DNA of 36,294 bases, from assembly GCA_029879645.1 (NCBI GenBank), contig JAOUPX010000018.1, positions 1-36,294 of the forward strand, given 5' to 3'. The position numbers were made by a program, and so were the translations under genes. Below, piece after piece: positions 19,403 to 28,621 of the stretch (position 1 is its first letter; each line of letters opens with the position of its first letter). The DNA comes from Nitrospinota bacterium (GTDB taxonomy: Bacteria; Nitrospinota; Nitrospinia; Nitrospinales; Nitrospinaceae). Below the pieces are notes generated by a model that worked only from the letters and a program-made list of their open reading frames with translations, ran no database searches and was not told the DNA's origin.

Positions 19403-20926
19403 ATGCAATTCTTACTACACCATAATGTCATCATCCAGGCGATAACCAGTAGCGATCACGATATTTTAAAACGGTGCCGACAGACTCATTCGGCCGGTTG
19501 GGTTTTGTCGAATGCGCTGGCCACCATCCACTCTCATTTAAGCATGACGATGGATTCCACCGCCGCTTATACCGTTATGAGAAAAGCTTTAGAGGGGATT
19601 CCTGTAGCTTCACTTACCGGAACCGACATGATTGGCACACCGCCCTCATCCCGCCTGGATTATCTGGACTCCCTGGCTCTACGGACGGTGGATCTTTTCA
19701 AACTGGACGGAATCATTACATTAAAGCCGGAAGCTTTTTCCGAATCCAGGGCCAACGCATTTCCTCCTTACGAATTAGACCGAATTTTAAGGAAGGGAGA
19801 TGAAAGTATAAACAAGGTGCCTCTCTTGAACATACCTGCCACCTATCCCCAAATGTGGAACGATGTGGAGCATGAAATGTTCAAGGTGGTGCGGTCTGGT
19901 CATTTCATTCTTGGGCCCAAGGTGGAGGAACTCGAGGAACAAATCGCGGCATACACCCAGGCCCCTTACGCCGTCGGTGTTTCTTCCGGAACGGATGCCC
20001 TGTTGTTGGCTTTAATGGCGGCTGGCATCGGCCCCGGGGACGAAGTAATCACTTCCACGTATACTTTTTTTGCCTCTGCGGGTTCCATTGTACGTACCGG
20101 GGCAAAACCGGTATTTGTTGATATCGACCCCTTTACCTTCAATATGGATGTGGGGAGAATAGAAGCCGCCATTACCCCAAGAACCAAAGCCATCATGCCC
20201 GTCCATCTTTACGGACAATGCGTAGAGATGCCTCCTCTGTTGGAGTTGACGAAAAAACATAACCTGCTGGTGATCGAAGATGCCGCCCAGGCTATCGGCT
20301 CAGAATACCTGGAACGGCGCGCCGGAGGCATGGGGGATTTCGGGTGCTTCTCCTTTTTCCCGACTAAAAACCTGGGAGGTTTTGGAGACGCCGGAATGGT
20401 CACTACCCGTTCCAAAGAATTTTACGAAAAAATGAAAGTTCTGCGAGTGCATGGAATGGAACCGAAGTATTACCACAAAATGGTCGGCGGAAATTTCCGT
20501 ATCGATGCCCTGCAGGCGGCTATCATTCTGGCCAAACTGATTCATCTGGAAAGCTGGATCGACGATCGCAGGAATAATGCACAGCGTTACCTCCGGCTGT
20601 TCCAGAAACATTCTTTAACCGAAAAGTTTGCCCTTCCAATGGAAATTTTTCCGCGACACGTCTTTAACCAGTATGTGGTGCGGGTCCTTAACGGAACGAG
20701 GGATAAATTGAGGGAACATTTGCAAAGCCATAACGCAGGATGCGAGGTTTACTATCCGATCCCCCTACACCTGCAGGAATGCTTCAAAGACCTGGGTTAT
20801 AAAAAGGGAGATTTTCCTGAGGCCGAAAAGGCGGCGGAAGAAACTCTGGCTCTACCGGTAGCCAACGAGGTGACGCCCCGACAACAGGAGTATGTAGTAG
20901 AAAGAATCCGGGAATTTATTTCCTGA
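19403..20926 (+). CDS. PIN-like domain fused to a DegT/DnrJ/EryC1/StrS aminotransferase
   Basis: The ATG at 19403 has AAGGA 6 bases upstream. Residues 139-507 are a PLP-dependent sugar aminotransferase of the DegT family, WbpE-like. SSGTDAL near 194-200 binds the phosphate, D293 and Q296 lie in IEDAAQAIGS, and the PLP Lys is K322 in FFPTKNLGGFGDAG. Residues 1-125 are extra for this family and resemble a PIN domain. They start MQFLLHHNVII, where PIN proteins have LLDTNVIL, and later carry RLDYLDSLALRTVDLFKLDGIITLKPEAF in pieces that match the DFEDALQ...ADYIVTRNPKDF part. The first metal-binding Asp is replaced by His, so nuclease activity is doubtful. A GTG at 19817 could allow a separate aminotransferase but has poor Shine-Dalgarno spacing. 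It probably makes an amino sugar with the upstream dehydrogenase. Confidence 0.87.
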   Translation: MQFLLHHNVIIQAITSSDHDILKRCRQTHSAGWVLSNALATIHSHLSMTMDSTAAYTVMRKALEGIPVASLTGTDMIGTPPSSRLDYLDSLALRTVDLFKLDGIITLKPEAFSESRANAFPPYELDRILRKGDESINKVPLLNIPATYPQMWNDVEHEMFKVVRSGHFILGPKVEELEEQIAAYTQAPYAVGVSSGTDALLLALMAAGIGPGDEVITSTYTFFASAGSIVRTGAKPVFVDIDPFTFNMDVGRIEAAITPRTKAIMPVHLYGQCVEMPPLLELTKKHNLLVIEDAAQAIGSEYLERRAGGMGDFGCFSFFPTKNLGGFGDAGMVTTRSKEFYEKMKVLRVHGMEPKYYHKMVGGNFRIDALQAAIILAKLIHLESWIDDRRNNAQRYLRLFQKHSLTEKFALPMEIFPRHVFNQYVVRVLNGTRDKLREHLQSHNAGCEVYYPIPLHLQECFKDLGYKKGDFPEAEKAAEETLALPVANEVTPRQQEYVVERIREFIS

Positions 20927-20992
20927 CGCTTCAACGGTATGAACGGGTCAACATTTACACCGCGGCCTGCGTTGTTTCTGTTTTCCTTATAG

Positions 20993-22633
20993 TCAGTATT
21001 TCCGGAATTTTTGCGCGATAGGATTGCGTCGCCCGGAGCCAAAGGCCTTGGCCGTCACCTTGAGACCAGGTGCGGCCTGGTTGCGTTTATATTCATTAGT
21101 ATCCACCTTGCGGGCTACCTGCCGGACGATTTCAGAGTCATAACCCTCTTCGATCAATCGTTCAACCGACCAGTGTTTCTCCACGTACCCTTCCAAAATG
21201 GGATCAAGCACTTCATAAGGCGGCAGGCTGTCCTGGTCGGTTTGGTTGGGGCGTAATTCCGCTGTCGGCGGTCGTTCAATGATTGCTTGCGGAATGATTT
21301 CTTTGCCGCGATTGATCCAGCGGGCCAGCGCGTACACCTTCATCTTTGGCACGTCGGAAATCACCGACAAGCCACCCGCCATATCGCCATAGAGCGTGCA
21401 ATATCCGACCGACATTTCGCTTTTGTTACCCGTTGAAAGCACCATGCTCGCCAATTTGTTCGAGACCGCCATTAAAATATTTCCGCGAATGCGTGCCTGG
21501 ATATTTTCCTCGGTCACGTCTTCCGCCATTCCGGGGAACAGCGGGCTCAGTGTTTTTTTATATTGTTCAAACAATTCTTCGATTGAAACCACGGAAAACG
21601 AAATACCCAGATTATGGGCCAAACGTTCGGCATCGGAGATGCTCTGGGAAGCTGTGTATTGGGAGGGCATACTGACAGCCATTACCTGCTCCGCTCCCAG
21701 CGCCTTCACGGCAATCGCCGCGACCACGGCGGAATCAATACCTCCCGAAAGACCCACCACCGCTTTGTGATATCCGCATTTGTGCAGGTAATCCCGCACA
21801 CCCATCACCAGAGCACGAAATATCTCTTCTTCTTCACATTGTGGAATGGGACGAGCTTCGCCCTTCCCTGTTTCCATATCCACACAGACCAGATCCTCCT
21901 CAAACCCTTTGGCTTGCGCAATGACTTCGCCGGATGCGGACAGAGCAAAACTGTGACCATCGAATAACAGATCGTCGTTGCCACCCACCTGATTGACCAG
22001 CACAAAGGGCAGTTTGAACTGGTGCACAATGTATTGTCCCAGTTCCCGGCGTGTCTGCCAGCGGCCTACGCGAAAAGGGGATGCAGAAACATTCAGAATT
22101 ATTTCCGCACCGGCCTGCACCAGATCCTTCACCGGGTTGTAATGATAGATATCCTGATCGTAATAACCTGGGAAATTCCAGATATCCTCACATATAGTGA
22201 TACCCAGCCGGACTCCGGAAAATTCAAAAACCACAGGGTGATCCGCCGCTCGAAAATAGCGGGTCTCATCAAAGACATCGTAAGATGGCAGGAGGACCTT
22301 ATCGGCCTGCGCCAGAATTTTTCCCTGGTGAAACAAGACAGCGGAATTGGTCAATCCCTTCCCCGTTTCGCCCGGTCTTCTCCCGACATGACCCATTAGG
22401 ACAGCGGGACCCTGAATGCCCTCAACGAGAAACTCCAGAGCCTTTTCCCCCTCTGAAATCAAATCCGGCTTGTACAGCAGATCCCGTGGAGGATAACCGG
22501 TTAGTACCAGTTCCGAAAAGACCACCAGGTCGGCTCCTTCCCGGCGGGCGGAAAGACAGGCTTCTTCTATTTTCCGGGAATTTCCCCTAAGATCGCCGAT
22601 AGTGGGATTTATTTGGGCCAGGGCAATTTTCAA
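20993..22633 (-). CDS. nadE: Glutamine-dependent NAD+ synthetase
   Basis: The enzyme makes NAD+ from nicotinate adenine dinucleotide, ATP and glutamine. The N-terminal nitrilase-type glutaminase has the triad Glu (FSELVLTGYPPRD, about E41), Lys (ADKVLLP, about K112) and Cys (GITICEDIW, about C148). The C-terminal synthetase has the PP-loop SGGIDS (about 296-301) and STGNKSE. About 546 aa is normal for the two-domain form. The frame extends to a GTG at 22648 without a Shine-Dalgarno. The TTG at 22633 has GTGGAG 9 bases upstream and gives the family start (MKIALAQINPTIGD), so it is preferred moderately. It is a housekeeping gene lying antisense within the sugar cluster and divergent from rfbB. 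Confidence 0.93.
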   Translation of the reverse strand: MKIALAQINPTIGDLRGNSRKIEEACLSARREGADLVVFSELVLTGYPPRDLLYKPDLISEGEKALEFLVEGIQGPAVLMGHVGRRPGETGKGLTNSAVLFHQGKILAQADKVLLPSYDVFDETRYFRAADHPVVFEFSGVRLGITICEDIWNFPGYYDQDIYHYNPVKDLVQAGAEIILNVSASPFRVGRWQTRRELGQYIVHQFKLPFVLVNQVGGNDDLLFDGHSFALSASGEVIAQAKGFEEDLVCVDMETGKGEARPIPQCEEEEIFRALVMGVRDYLHKCGYHKAVVGLSGGIDSAVVAAIAVKALGAEQVMAVSMPSQYTASQSISDAERLAHNLGISFSVVSIEELFEQYKKTLSPLFPGMAEDVTEENIQARIRGNILMAVSNKLASMVLSTGNKSEMSVGYCTLYGDMAGGLSVISDVPKMKVYALARWINRGKEIIPQAIIERPPTAELRPNQTDQDSLPPYEVLDPILEGYVEKHWSVERLIEEGYDSEIVRQVARKVDTNEYKRNQAAPGLKVTAKAFGSGRRNPIAQKFRKY

Positions 22634-22693
22634 TCCGGTTCGCTCCACAGGATGGTTGAAAAGTCACTTGATTTTAGACTATTTAGTAATGTT

Positions 22694-22722
22694 TTTACAG
22701 TGCTGACAATTTAGTTTAGAAT
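22694..22722 (+). promoter_or_regulatory. Sigma-70-like promoter for the rfbBAD genes
   Basis: TTTACA (22694-22699), a 17-bp spacer and TAGAAT (22717-22722), 88 bp before the rfbB ATG at 22811. Both hexamers match consensus at 4-5 of 6 positions and the spacing is ideal. Confidence 0.5.
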
Positions 22723-22810
22723 ATAAGTACAGGATAATGAGATTTTCAGTTGCCTTATCCTGCACTTGAAAATCTGCTCCCTTTTTTTATTCACCTTGAA
22801 CCATCCTGCA

Positions 22811-23875
22811 ATGATTCCAGTCTATATAGTAACCGGTGGTGCCGGATTTATAGGAGGCAATTTCGTTCTGGGCCTGATGGCACGGGGAAACGTCAAAGTG
22901 ATCAACCTTGACTCGTTGACCTATGCCGGGAACATGGACACGCTTTCTCCAATTCTGGAAAATCCTAATCATGTATTTGTCCAGGGAAGCATCCAAGACC
23001 GGGCGCTGGTAAACAGCCTTTTGGACCAGCATCGACCGTCTGCGGTTATCAATTTTGCGGCGGAGTCGCATGTCGATCGCTCCATTGATTCGCCCGGTGA
23101 ATTTATCCAGACCAATGTGGTGGGTACGTTCGAACTGCTGGAGGCCTTTCGCCGTTACCATGGTGCGGTTCCGGAGAAGGACCGCGCCGCGCTTCGATTT
23201 CTTCATGTGTCTACGGACGAAGTGTACGGCAGTTTAGGTGCGGAGGGTTTTTTTACGGAAGAAACCCCCTACGCGCCCAACTCTCCCTATTCCGCTTCAA
23301 AAGCGGGAGCAGATCACCTGGTGCGAGCGTATCATCATACCTTCGGACTGCCCACGTTAACCACCAACTGTTCCAACAATTACGGTCCGTATCAATTTCC
23401 TGAGAAACTGATTCCCCTGGTTATCCAAAAAGCGCTGACCGGAGAGAAGCTCCCAGTTTACGGTGACGGCATGCAGGTGCGGGACTGGCTGTATGTAGAG
23501 GACCATTGCCGGGCCATATTGAGGGTTTTGGAAGCCGGCCAGGTGGGCGAGGTCTACAACATAGGCGGTCACAATGAAATGGCCAATCTGGATGTGGTCA
23601 AAACCATATGCGGATTACTCGACGAAATGGTTCCGGACTCTCCTCACAAACCGCATGAGTCACTGATTTCTTTTGTGAAGGATCGACCGGGACATGACCG
23701 CCGCTATGCCATCGATGCCGGCAAACTGCAAAGAGAACTTGGATGGAAACCGGAGGAAACCTTTAAATCAGGAATCCGAAAAACCGTCCGATGGTATCTC
23801 GACCAGAGAGAGTGGGTTCAGCGCGTCACCTCCGGGGAATACCGGGGCGAACGCCTGGGATTGAGCAACGAATAA
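22811..23875 (+). CDS. rfbB: dTDP-glucose 4,6-dehydratase
   Basis: This extended short-chain dehydrogenase converts dTDP-glucose to dTDP-4-keto-6-deoxyglucose. Numbered from the ATG at 22811 (354 aa), the NAD-binding GGAGFIG is at 9-15, the catalytic T135-D136-E137 at STDEVYG, and Y160 and K164 at [23 protein letters not shown] is typical of the family. The frame reaches an ATG at 22766, but the extra 15 residues precede the normal start [15 protein letters not shown], so the inner ATG is chosen; neither has a clear Shine-Dalgarno. It is the first gene of rfbB-rfbA-rfbD, with a 12-bp gap to rfbA. Confidence 0.95.
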   Translation: MIPVYIVTGGAGFIGGNFVLGLMARGNVKVINLDSLTYAGNMDTLSPILENPNHVFVQGSIQDRALVNSLLDQHRPSAVINFAAESHVDRSIDSPGEFIQTNVVGTFELLEAFRRYHGAVPEKDRAALRFLHVSTDEVYGSLGAEGFFTEETPYAPNSPYSASKAGADHLVRAYHHTFGLPTLTTNCSNNYGPYQFPEKLIPLVIQKALTGEKLPVYGDGMQVRDWLYVEDHCRAILRVLEAGQVGEVYNIGGHNEMANLDVVKTICGLLDEMVPDSPHKPHESLISFVKDRPGHDRRYAIDAGKLQRELGWKPEETFKSGIRKTVRWYLDQREWVQRVTSGEYRGERLGLSNE

Positions 23876-23887
23876 AACGGAAACAAC

Positions 23888-24775
23888 ATGATTAATAAAG
23901 GCATCATACTCGCAGGCGGATCCGGCACGCGTCTCTATCCCCTGACCCAGGTGGTCAGCAAGCAACTGCTACCCTTATACGACAAGCCGATGGTGTATTA
24001 TCCGCTTTCCACCCTCATGCTGGCAGGGATCACGGATATCCTGATCATCACCACACCCCACGATCAACCCTTGTTTCAGGAACTATTAAAAGACGGGAGC
24101 CAGTGGGGGATCAACATCCGCTATGCGCCTCAACCGAAACCCGAGGGGCTGGCCCAGGCATTTATTATTGGGAAAGATTTTATCGGAAATGATGGGTGCA
24201 GTCTGATTCTGGGTGACAATGTCTTTTATGGCCACGGGCTGGTCGATCTCGTCAAAAAAGCCCGTGCCAGAAACAGCGGGGCCACGGTATTCGGCTATTG
24301 GGTCAAAAATCCGGAAGACTACGGTGTAGTGGAATTCGATCGTAGCGGCAAAGCGATCAGCCTGGAAGAGAAGCCAAAGAATCCAAAATCGCATTACGCC
24401 GTGACCGGTCTTTATTTTTACGACAACCAAGTCGTCGATATAGCCTGCAACCTGAAACCTTCAGCGCGGGGCGAACTGGAGATTACCGATGTTAACAAAA
24501 GGTATCTGGAACAGGGAAACCTGTCGGTCGATATACTGGGGCGCGGCTTCGCCTGGCTCGATACCGGGTCGCACCACGCCTTGACGGAAGCCACCAATTT
24601 TATCGAAACCATTGAGAGGCGGCAGGGCCTTAAGATTTCCTGCCCTGAGGAAATCGCATTCAACCGGGGACTGATTGACGCCACACAATTGGAGAAACTG
24701 GCCGCTCCTCTGAAAAAAAACGGCTACGGCCAATACCTGCTGGAACTGCTTAAGCAGGATAGACCCTTCGATTAA
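23888..24775 (+). CDS. rfbA: Glucose-1-phosphate thymidylyltransferase
   Basis: The enzyme makes dTDP-glucose from glucose-1-phosphate and dTTP. At 295 aa it has the usual length. The nucleotide-binding signature [11 protein letters not shown] is at 10-20, the [17 protein letters not shown] segment follows, and [11 protein letters not shown] carries the Mg-binding Asp near residue 110. [19 protein letters not shown] and [11 protein letters not shown] are also family hallmarks. The ATG is preceded by GGA about 7 bases upstream. It lies between rfbB and rfbD in the same operon and provides the substrate of RfbB. Confidence 0.95.
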   Translation: MINKGIILAGGSGTRLYPLTQVVSKQLLPLYDKPMVYYPLSTLMLAGITDILIITTPHDQPLFQELLKDGSQWGINIRYAPQPKPEGLAQAFIIGKDFIGNDGCSLILGDNVFYGHGLVDLVKKARARNSGATVFGYWVKNPEDYGVVEFDRSGKAISLEEKPKNPKSHYAVTGLYFYDNQVVDIACNLKPSARGELEITDVNKRYLEQGNLSVDILGRGFAWLDTGSHHALTEATNFIETIERRQGLKISCPEEIAFNRGLIDATQLEKLAAPLKKNGYGQYLLELLKQDRPFD

Positions 24776-24799
24776 CACACTTCTTTATTTTAGACAGCA

Positions 24800-25705
24800 A
24801 TGACCCCCTCTCCCGCAAATCCATGGAAAATTCTTCTGATCGGCAAGGAAGGTCAAGTGGGCGGAGAACTATCCACCTTTTTGCAACCTTTTGGAGAATT
24901 AATCGCCTGTGGAGAAGATGATTTGGATCTGACCCAGGTAGACCTGATTCGGAAAAAGGTACGCGATGTCCGCCCGCATGTCATTGTCAATGCCGCCGCT
25001 TATACGGCTGTGGATAAAGCGGAGGAAGAACCGGAACTGGCCCTCGCCGTCAACGGAACCGCACCGGCCATCCTCGCGGAAGAAGCCAAAAAACTGGGCG
25101 CAGCAATGGTTCATTATTCCACCGATTACGTGTTCGACGGTGAAAAGACGGCCCCTTACACAGAAGAAGACCTGCCCAATCCTCTGGGAGTTTATGGCAA
25201 AACAAAGCTGGCTGGCGACGAGGCCATTCAATCCACGGGCCTGCCTCACTTCATTTTCCGGACTGCCTGGGTGTATGGACGAAAAGGAAAGAATTTTCTT
25301 CTCACCATGCAACGCCTGGCCCAAGAGCGGGATGAATTAAAAATTGTCGACGACCAAATCGGTTCCCCCACCTGGTGCCGGACCATCGCGCAAACAACCG
25401 TGAATATCCTGACCCAGGTCCTGCCTCAGAATTCGCCGGGGGATCTTTCGCACTTCGAGCGGGCTTCGGGTTTGTACAACCTGGTCTGTTCCGGTCAAAC
25501 CAGCTGGTTCGGTTTCGCTAAGGCTATTCTGGAAACATCCCCTTCGCCGTTGGCCACCCAATTGATTCCGATTCCTACGTCGGAGTATCCTACCGCCGCC
25601 AAACGTCCACACAATTCAGTTCTATCAACGGAAAAGCTGAAGTCGGCCTTCGGGATCACCCTGCCTGACTGGGAGGAGACGCTTAAATATTGTTTGAGCC
25701 GGTAA
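24800..25705 (+). CDS. rfbD: dTDP-4-dehydrorhamnose reductase
   Basis: This NAD(P)H-dependent reductase catalyses the last step to dTDP-L-rhamnose. The 301-aa protein has the N-terminal cofactor motif ILLIGKEGQVG (11-21), NAAAYTAVDKAEEEPELALAVN (about 64-85), STDYVFDG at 107-114 and the catalytic Y132-x3-K136 (YGKTK). Family members normally start MKILLIGKNGQVG, so the first eight residues here are a small extension. It follows rfbA by 24 bp. The 3,5-epimerase gene rfbC, needed between RfbB and RfbD, is not in the window. Confidence 0.93.
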   Translation: MTPSPANPWKILLIGKEGQVGGELSTFLQPFGELIACGEDDLDLTQVDLIRKKVRDVRPHVIVNAAAYTAVDKAEEEPELALAVNGTAPAILAEEAKKLGAAMVHYSTDYVFDGEKTAPYTEEDLPNPLGVYGKTKLAGDEAIQSTGLPHFIFRTAWVYGRKGKNFLLTMQRLAQERDELKIVDDQIGSPTWCRTIAQTTVNILTQVLPQNSPGDLSHFERASGLYNLVCSGQTSWFGFAKAILETSPSPLATQLIPIPTSEYPTAAKRPHNSVLSTEKLKSAFGITLPDWEETLKYCLSR

Positions 25706-25762
25706 ACACCCACTCCCCTTAAATCCTCGAAAAATAAAGCCTCTATAATCAACAAATTAAAA

Positions 25763-25791
25763 CTGTTTTCCTGAAATTTTGCCCCTATAAT
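25763..25791 (+). promoter_or_regulatory. Possible promoter for the glycosyltransferase/methyltransferase gene
   Basis: A perfect TATAAT (25786-25791) lies about 90 bp before the gene at 25882; the hexamer 17 bp upstream, CTGTTT (25763-25768), is a poor -35. A second TATAAT occurs at about 25744-25749. The 176-bp gap after rfbD suggests a separate transcript. Confidence 0.3.
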
Positions 25792-25881
25792 AAAAAGACA
25801 GGTGTCTAAAATATTTTAAAGATCGTTCGGCTTTCAGACCTTCACTGAAACTTTTTCCTGTCTCCAGACAGTCGGAGTTCC

Positions 25882-27528
25882 ATGCCAAAAACTCTGGTTT
25901 TTACCGCTACATATAATGAAGTAGACAATGTCGAAAATATCATCGAAGGTATTTTCAACAATCTCCCAGAAGCGGAAATTCTCATAGTCGACGACAATTC
26001 CCCCGACGGAACCGGCACGCTTTTGGATTTACTCTCTGCCAACAATTCTAACATCCACGTCATCCACCGCCCGTCCAAACTAGGTCTGGGAACGGCTCAC
26101 CTGTTGGCCATGAAATATGCCCTTCACCATGAGTACGATTATCTCATCACCATGGATGCCGACTTTTCGCATAATCCAAAATACCTGCGCGTCATGAGGC
26201 AGCTTTTGGAAGACAACGACTTCGTGATCGGTTCCCGTTACACCAAAGGCGGCCGCTGCGATTACGGTTTTGTCCGGACCCTGATCAGCAAAACGGCCAA
26301 CACTCTGGCGCGATATCTTCTGGGAATACCGACTCATGAGGCCACCACCTCATACCGCGGATTTTCTCTTGGCCTTTTAAAGCAAATGGATTTGAATTCC
26401 ATCTGGTCTGATGGTTATTCCTTTTTCATGGAATCCATATTTGTAGTACGGCAGGCCACGCGAAGAATGGCTGAATTCCCCATCCATTTTGAGGACCGGC
26501 GGGCCGGGGCCTCTAAAATTTCCAAGCGTGAAATTTACAAAGCCATTTACAATATCATCCGGCTGTTTTACCGAAGGCTGTTTGTCATCCCGTTTGCGGT
26601 TTATCAACCAAACAAACTAAAAAACAAATCCCAGTCCTGCGAAAATTGCGGATCGACTTTCAAAATGGAATTGTTTCCGGCCAATTACGCGGAAAACGAG
26701 GATGCCTCGGTTTACCAGTGCACAAGCGCCAATCACCGGACTCACGGCAGAATTCTAAAATGCCTGTGTTGCGGCCTGGTGTTCAACGAAACACGACATG
26801 ATGCGGAAAAACTTCTCAGCTTTTATTCAGATGTCGAGGACCAGACGTATTTAAAAAATATCGACTCACGCTTCAAAACCTTCCGATACAATTTTGACAA
26901 ATTAAAACCCTTTATCCCGGCTTCCGGAAGGCTGCTGGATATCGGGTCCTATTGCGGGGTTTCACTCAAGGTGGCTCGTGAAAACGGCTTTCGAACCCTT
27001 GGAGTGGAACCTTCCAAATGGGCGGCGCGGTATTCGGAAGAGGTGATGCAGGAACGGGTTTATCAGGGCACACTCAAGGAACTGCCGGGAGATGAGGGTT
27101 CTTTCGATGTCATTACCATGTGGGACGTGATGGAACACCTGCCTCATCCCATTGAGGAAATGCAATTGATTCATTCCCGCTTGAATCCCGGCGGGGTATT
27201 CGCCTTTTCCACATTATTTATCGACAACTGGTATCCAAAAATTCTGAAAGAGAGATGGCCCTGGTATATGGACATGCATTTGTACTACTTTACACTGGAT
27301 GCCATGAAGCAATTACTCAAAAAAGCTGGACTGGAACTGGTGCATCATCAGAAATACACGCATATCATTACTCTGGAGTATTTGTTCTTCAAACTGGATG
27401 CGCTGGGCGTATTTGGGGCAAAGTTTCTGGGTGAAAAGATCGCCCAGACTTCCCTTAAAAACATCATGATTCCCTTCAGCTTCGGGGATATCCAACTGTT
27501 CATTTGCAAACGGGCCGAGGATCATTAA
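25882..27528 (+). CDS. Family 2 glycosyltransferase fused to a zinc-ribbon/SAM methyltransferase
   Basis: This 548-aa protein combines two enzymes. Residues 1-235 are a GT-A glycosyltransferase like dolichol/polyprenol-phosphate mannose synthase: TATYNEVDNVENII, VDDNSPDGT at 36-44, the DxD-like MDADFSHNP at 91-99, and GSRYTKGG. No membrane helices follow it. Residues 253-297 hold two CxxC pairs (C253/C256 and C294/C297), a likely zinc ribbon. Residues 345-460 are a class I methyltransferase: LLDIGSYCG (motif I), GVEPS, and FDVITMWDVMEHLPHP. The ribbon plus methyltransferase resembles standalone methyltransferases of sugar and lipid clusters. GGAG lies 5 bases before the ATG. It probably transfers a sugar to a polyprenyl phosphate and methylates the product or a related glycan. 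The fusion of these modules is unusual. Confidence 0.88.
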   Translation: MPKTLVFTATYNEVDNVENIIEGIFNNLPEAEILIVDDNSPDGTGTLLDLLSANNSNIHVIHRPSKLGLGTAHLLAMKYALHHEYDYLITMDADFSHNPKYLRVMRQLLEDNDFVIGSRYTKGGRCDYGFVRTLISKTANTLARYLLGIPTHEATTSYRGFSLGLLKQMDLNSIWSDGYSFFMESIFVVRQATRRMAEFPIHFEDRRAGASKISKREIYKAIYNIIRLFYRRLFVIPFAVYQPNKLKNKSQSCENCGSTFKMELFPANYAENEDASVYQCTSANHRTHGRILKCLCCGLVFNETRHDAEKLLSFYSDVEDQTYLKNIDSRFKTFRYNFDKLKPFIPASGRLLDIGSYCGVSLKVARENGFRTLGVEPSKWAARYSEEVMQERVYQGTLKELPGDEGSFDVITMWDVMEHLPHPIEEMQLIHSRLNPGGVFAFSTLFIDNWYPKILKERWPWYMDMHLYYFTLDAMKQLLKKAGLELVHHQKYTHIITLEYLFFKLDALGVFGAKFLGEKIAQTSLKNIMIPFSFGDIQLFICKRAEDH

Positions 27529-27576
27529 CGGCAGGCAGAACCCTGTTCCGGCCTCTGCAAACATTAAGTCGATTTT

Positions 27577-28557
27577 ATGAAAAAGGCTTTGATCACAGGC
27601 ATCACCGGGCAGGATGGAAGCTACCTCGCTGAACATCTGCTGGCCCAGGGGTATGAAGTTCACGGTCTTATACGCCCGGATTCAGGTTCCGAAGGAGATT
27701 TATCCTTTTGGCGCATCCAACCTTTCCGGGACAAGCTGTTCCTTCATGCCGCAGCGCTGGACGATTATCATGGCCTTGAAGGAGTCGTCCGAACCATTCA
27801 GCCCGATGAATGCTATCACCTCGCCGCTGAAACATTTGTTTTCAATTCACTGGAGGACGAATCGCACATTCTAAGAGTCAACACGCAAAGTACCCACCAT
27901 CTGCTGATGGCCTTAAAAACACATGCTCCGGAGGGCCGGTTCTTTTTCGCAGGATCTGCGGAGATGTTCGGTAAGGTTTCGGAATCGCCGCAGGATGAAA
28001 GCACTCCTTTCAATCCCCGTTCGATTTATGGTGTGTCCAAGGTGATTGGGCATGACTTGGTTCGGTATTATCGGGATCATCTTGGCCTGTTCGCCTGTAC
28101 CGGGGTTTTGTACAACCATGAATCTCCCCGGCGGGGCAGCCGGTTTGTCACACGCAAAATCACTTCCACAGCGGCTAAGATCAAACTGGGCATGGAAACG
28201 GAAATCCACCTGGGAAACATTGATGCTGAAAGAGACTGGGGATACGCCGGAGACACCGTGACCGCCATGCATGCCATGTTACGCGCCGACAACCCGGATC
28301 ACTACGTCATCGCCACAGGAATCACACACTCGGTCCGTGAATTTCTGGAGCTGGCGTTTGGAGAACTGGACTTAAGTTATGAGGATTACCTGGTCATCGA
28401 TCAGAACTTTTATCGGGCCAAAGAGGAGATTCCGCTAGTGGGCAATGCTGATAAAATTCGCTCCCAACTGGACTGGACGCCCAGGATGTCCTTCCAGAAT
28501 ATGGTGCGGGAAATGGTGAAGTCGGACCTTGAATATTTTCAAAGTCTACTGCAATAA
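27577..28557 (+). CDS. GDP-mannose 4,6-dehydratase-family SDR, divergent paralogue
   Basis: This 326-aa extended short-chain dehydrogenase has strong similarity to the Gmd encoded next. Shared blocks include [17 protein letters not shown] (7-23), [19 protein letters not shown] and RDWGYAGD. The active site is altered but usable: GSAEMFG replaces STSELYG (Thr to Ser, Glu kept), and YGVSK keeps Tyr and Lys. The Arg-rich loop after strand 2, which in Gmd contacts NADP and the neighbouring subunit, is missing (LIRPDSGSEGD instead of [12 protein letters not shown]). It may use a different nucleotide sugar or act as a partner or reductase for the Gmd step. It is 48 bp after the fusion gene and 64 bp before gmd. 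Confidence 0.85.
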   Translation: MKKALITGITGQDGSYLAEHLLAQGYEVHGLIRPDSGSEGDLSFWRIQPFRDKLFLHAAALDDYHGLEGVVRTIQPDECYHLAAETFVFNSLEDESHILRVNTQSTHHLLMALKTHAPEGRFFFAGSAEMFGKVSESPQDESTPFNPRSIYGVSKVIGHDLVRYYRDHLGLFACTGVLYNHESPRRGSRFVTRKITSTAAKIKLGMETEIHLGNIDAERDWGYAGDTVTAMHAMLRADNPDHYVIATGITHSVREFLELAFGELDLSYEDYLVIDQNFYRAKEEIPLVGNADKIRSQLDWTPRMSFQNMVREMVKSDLEYFQSLLQ

Positions 28558-28621
28558 TAGATTAAGGATATATTTTTCTTTATAAGAAGCATACTCAAAT
28601 TTTTCACGAGGATACGCATTG

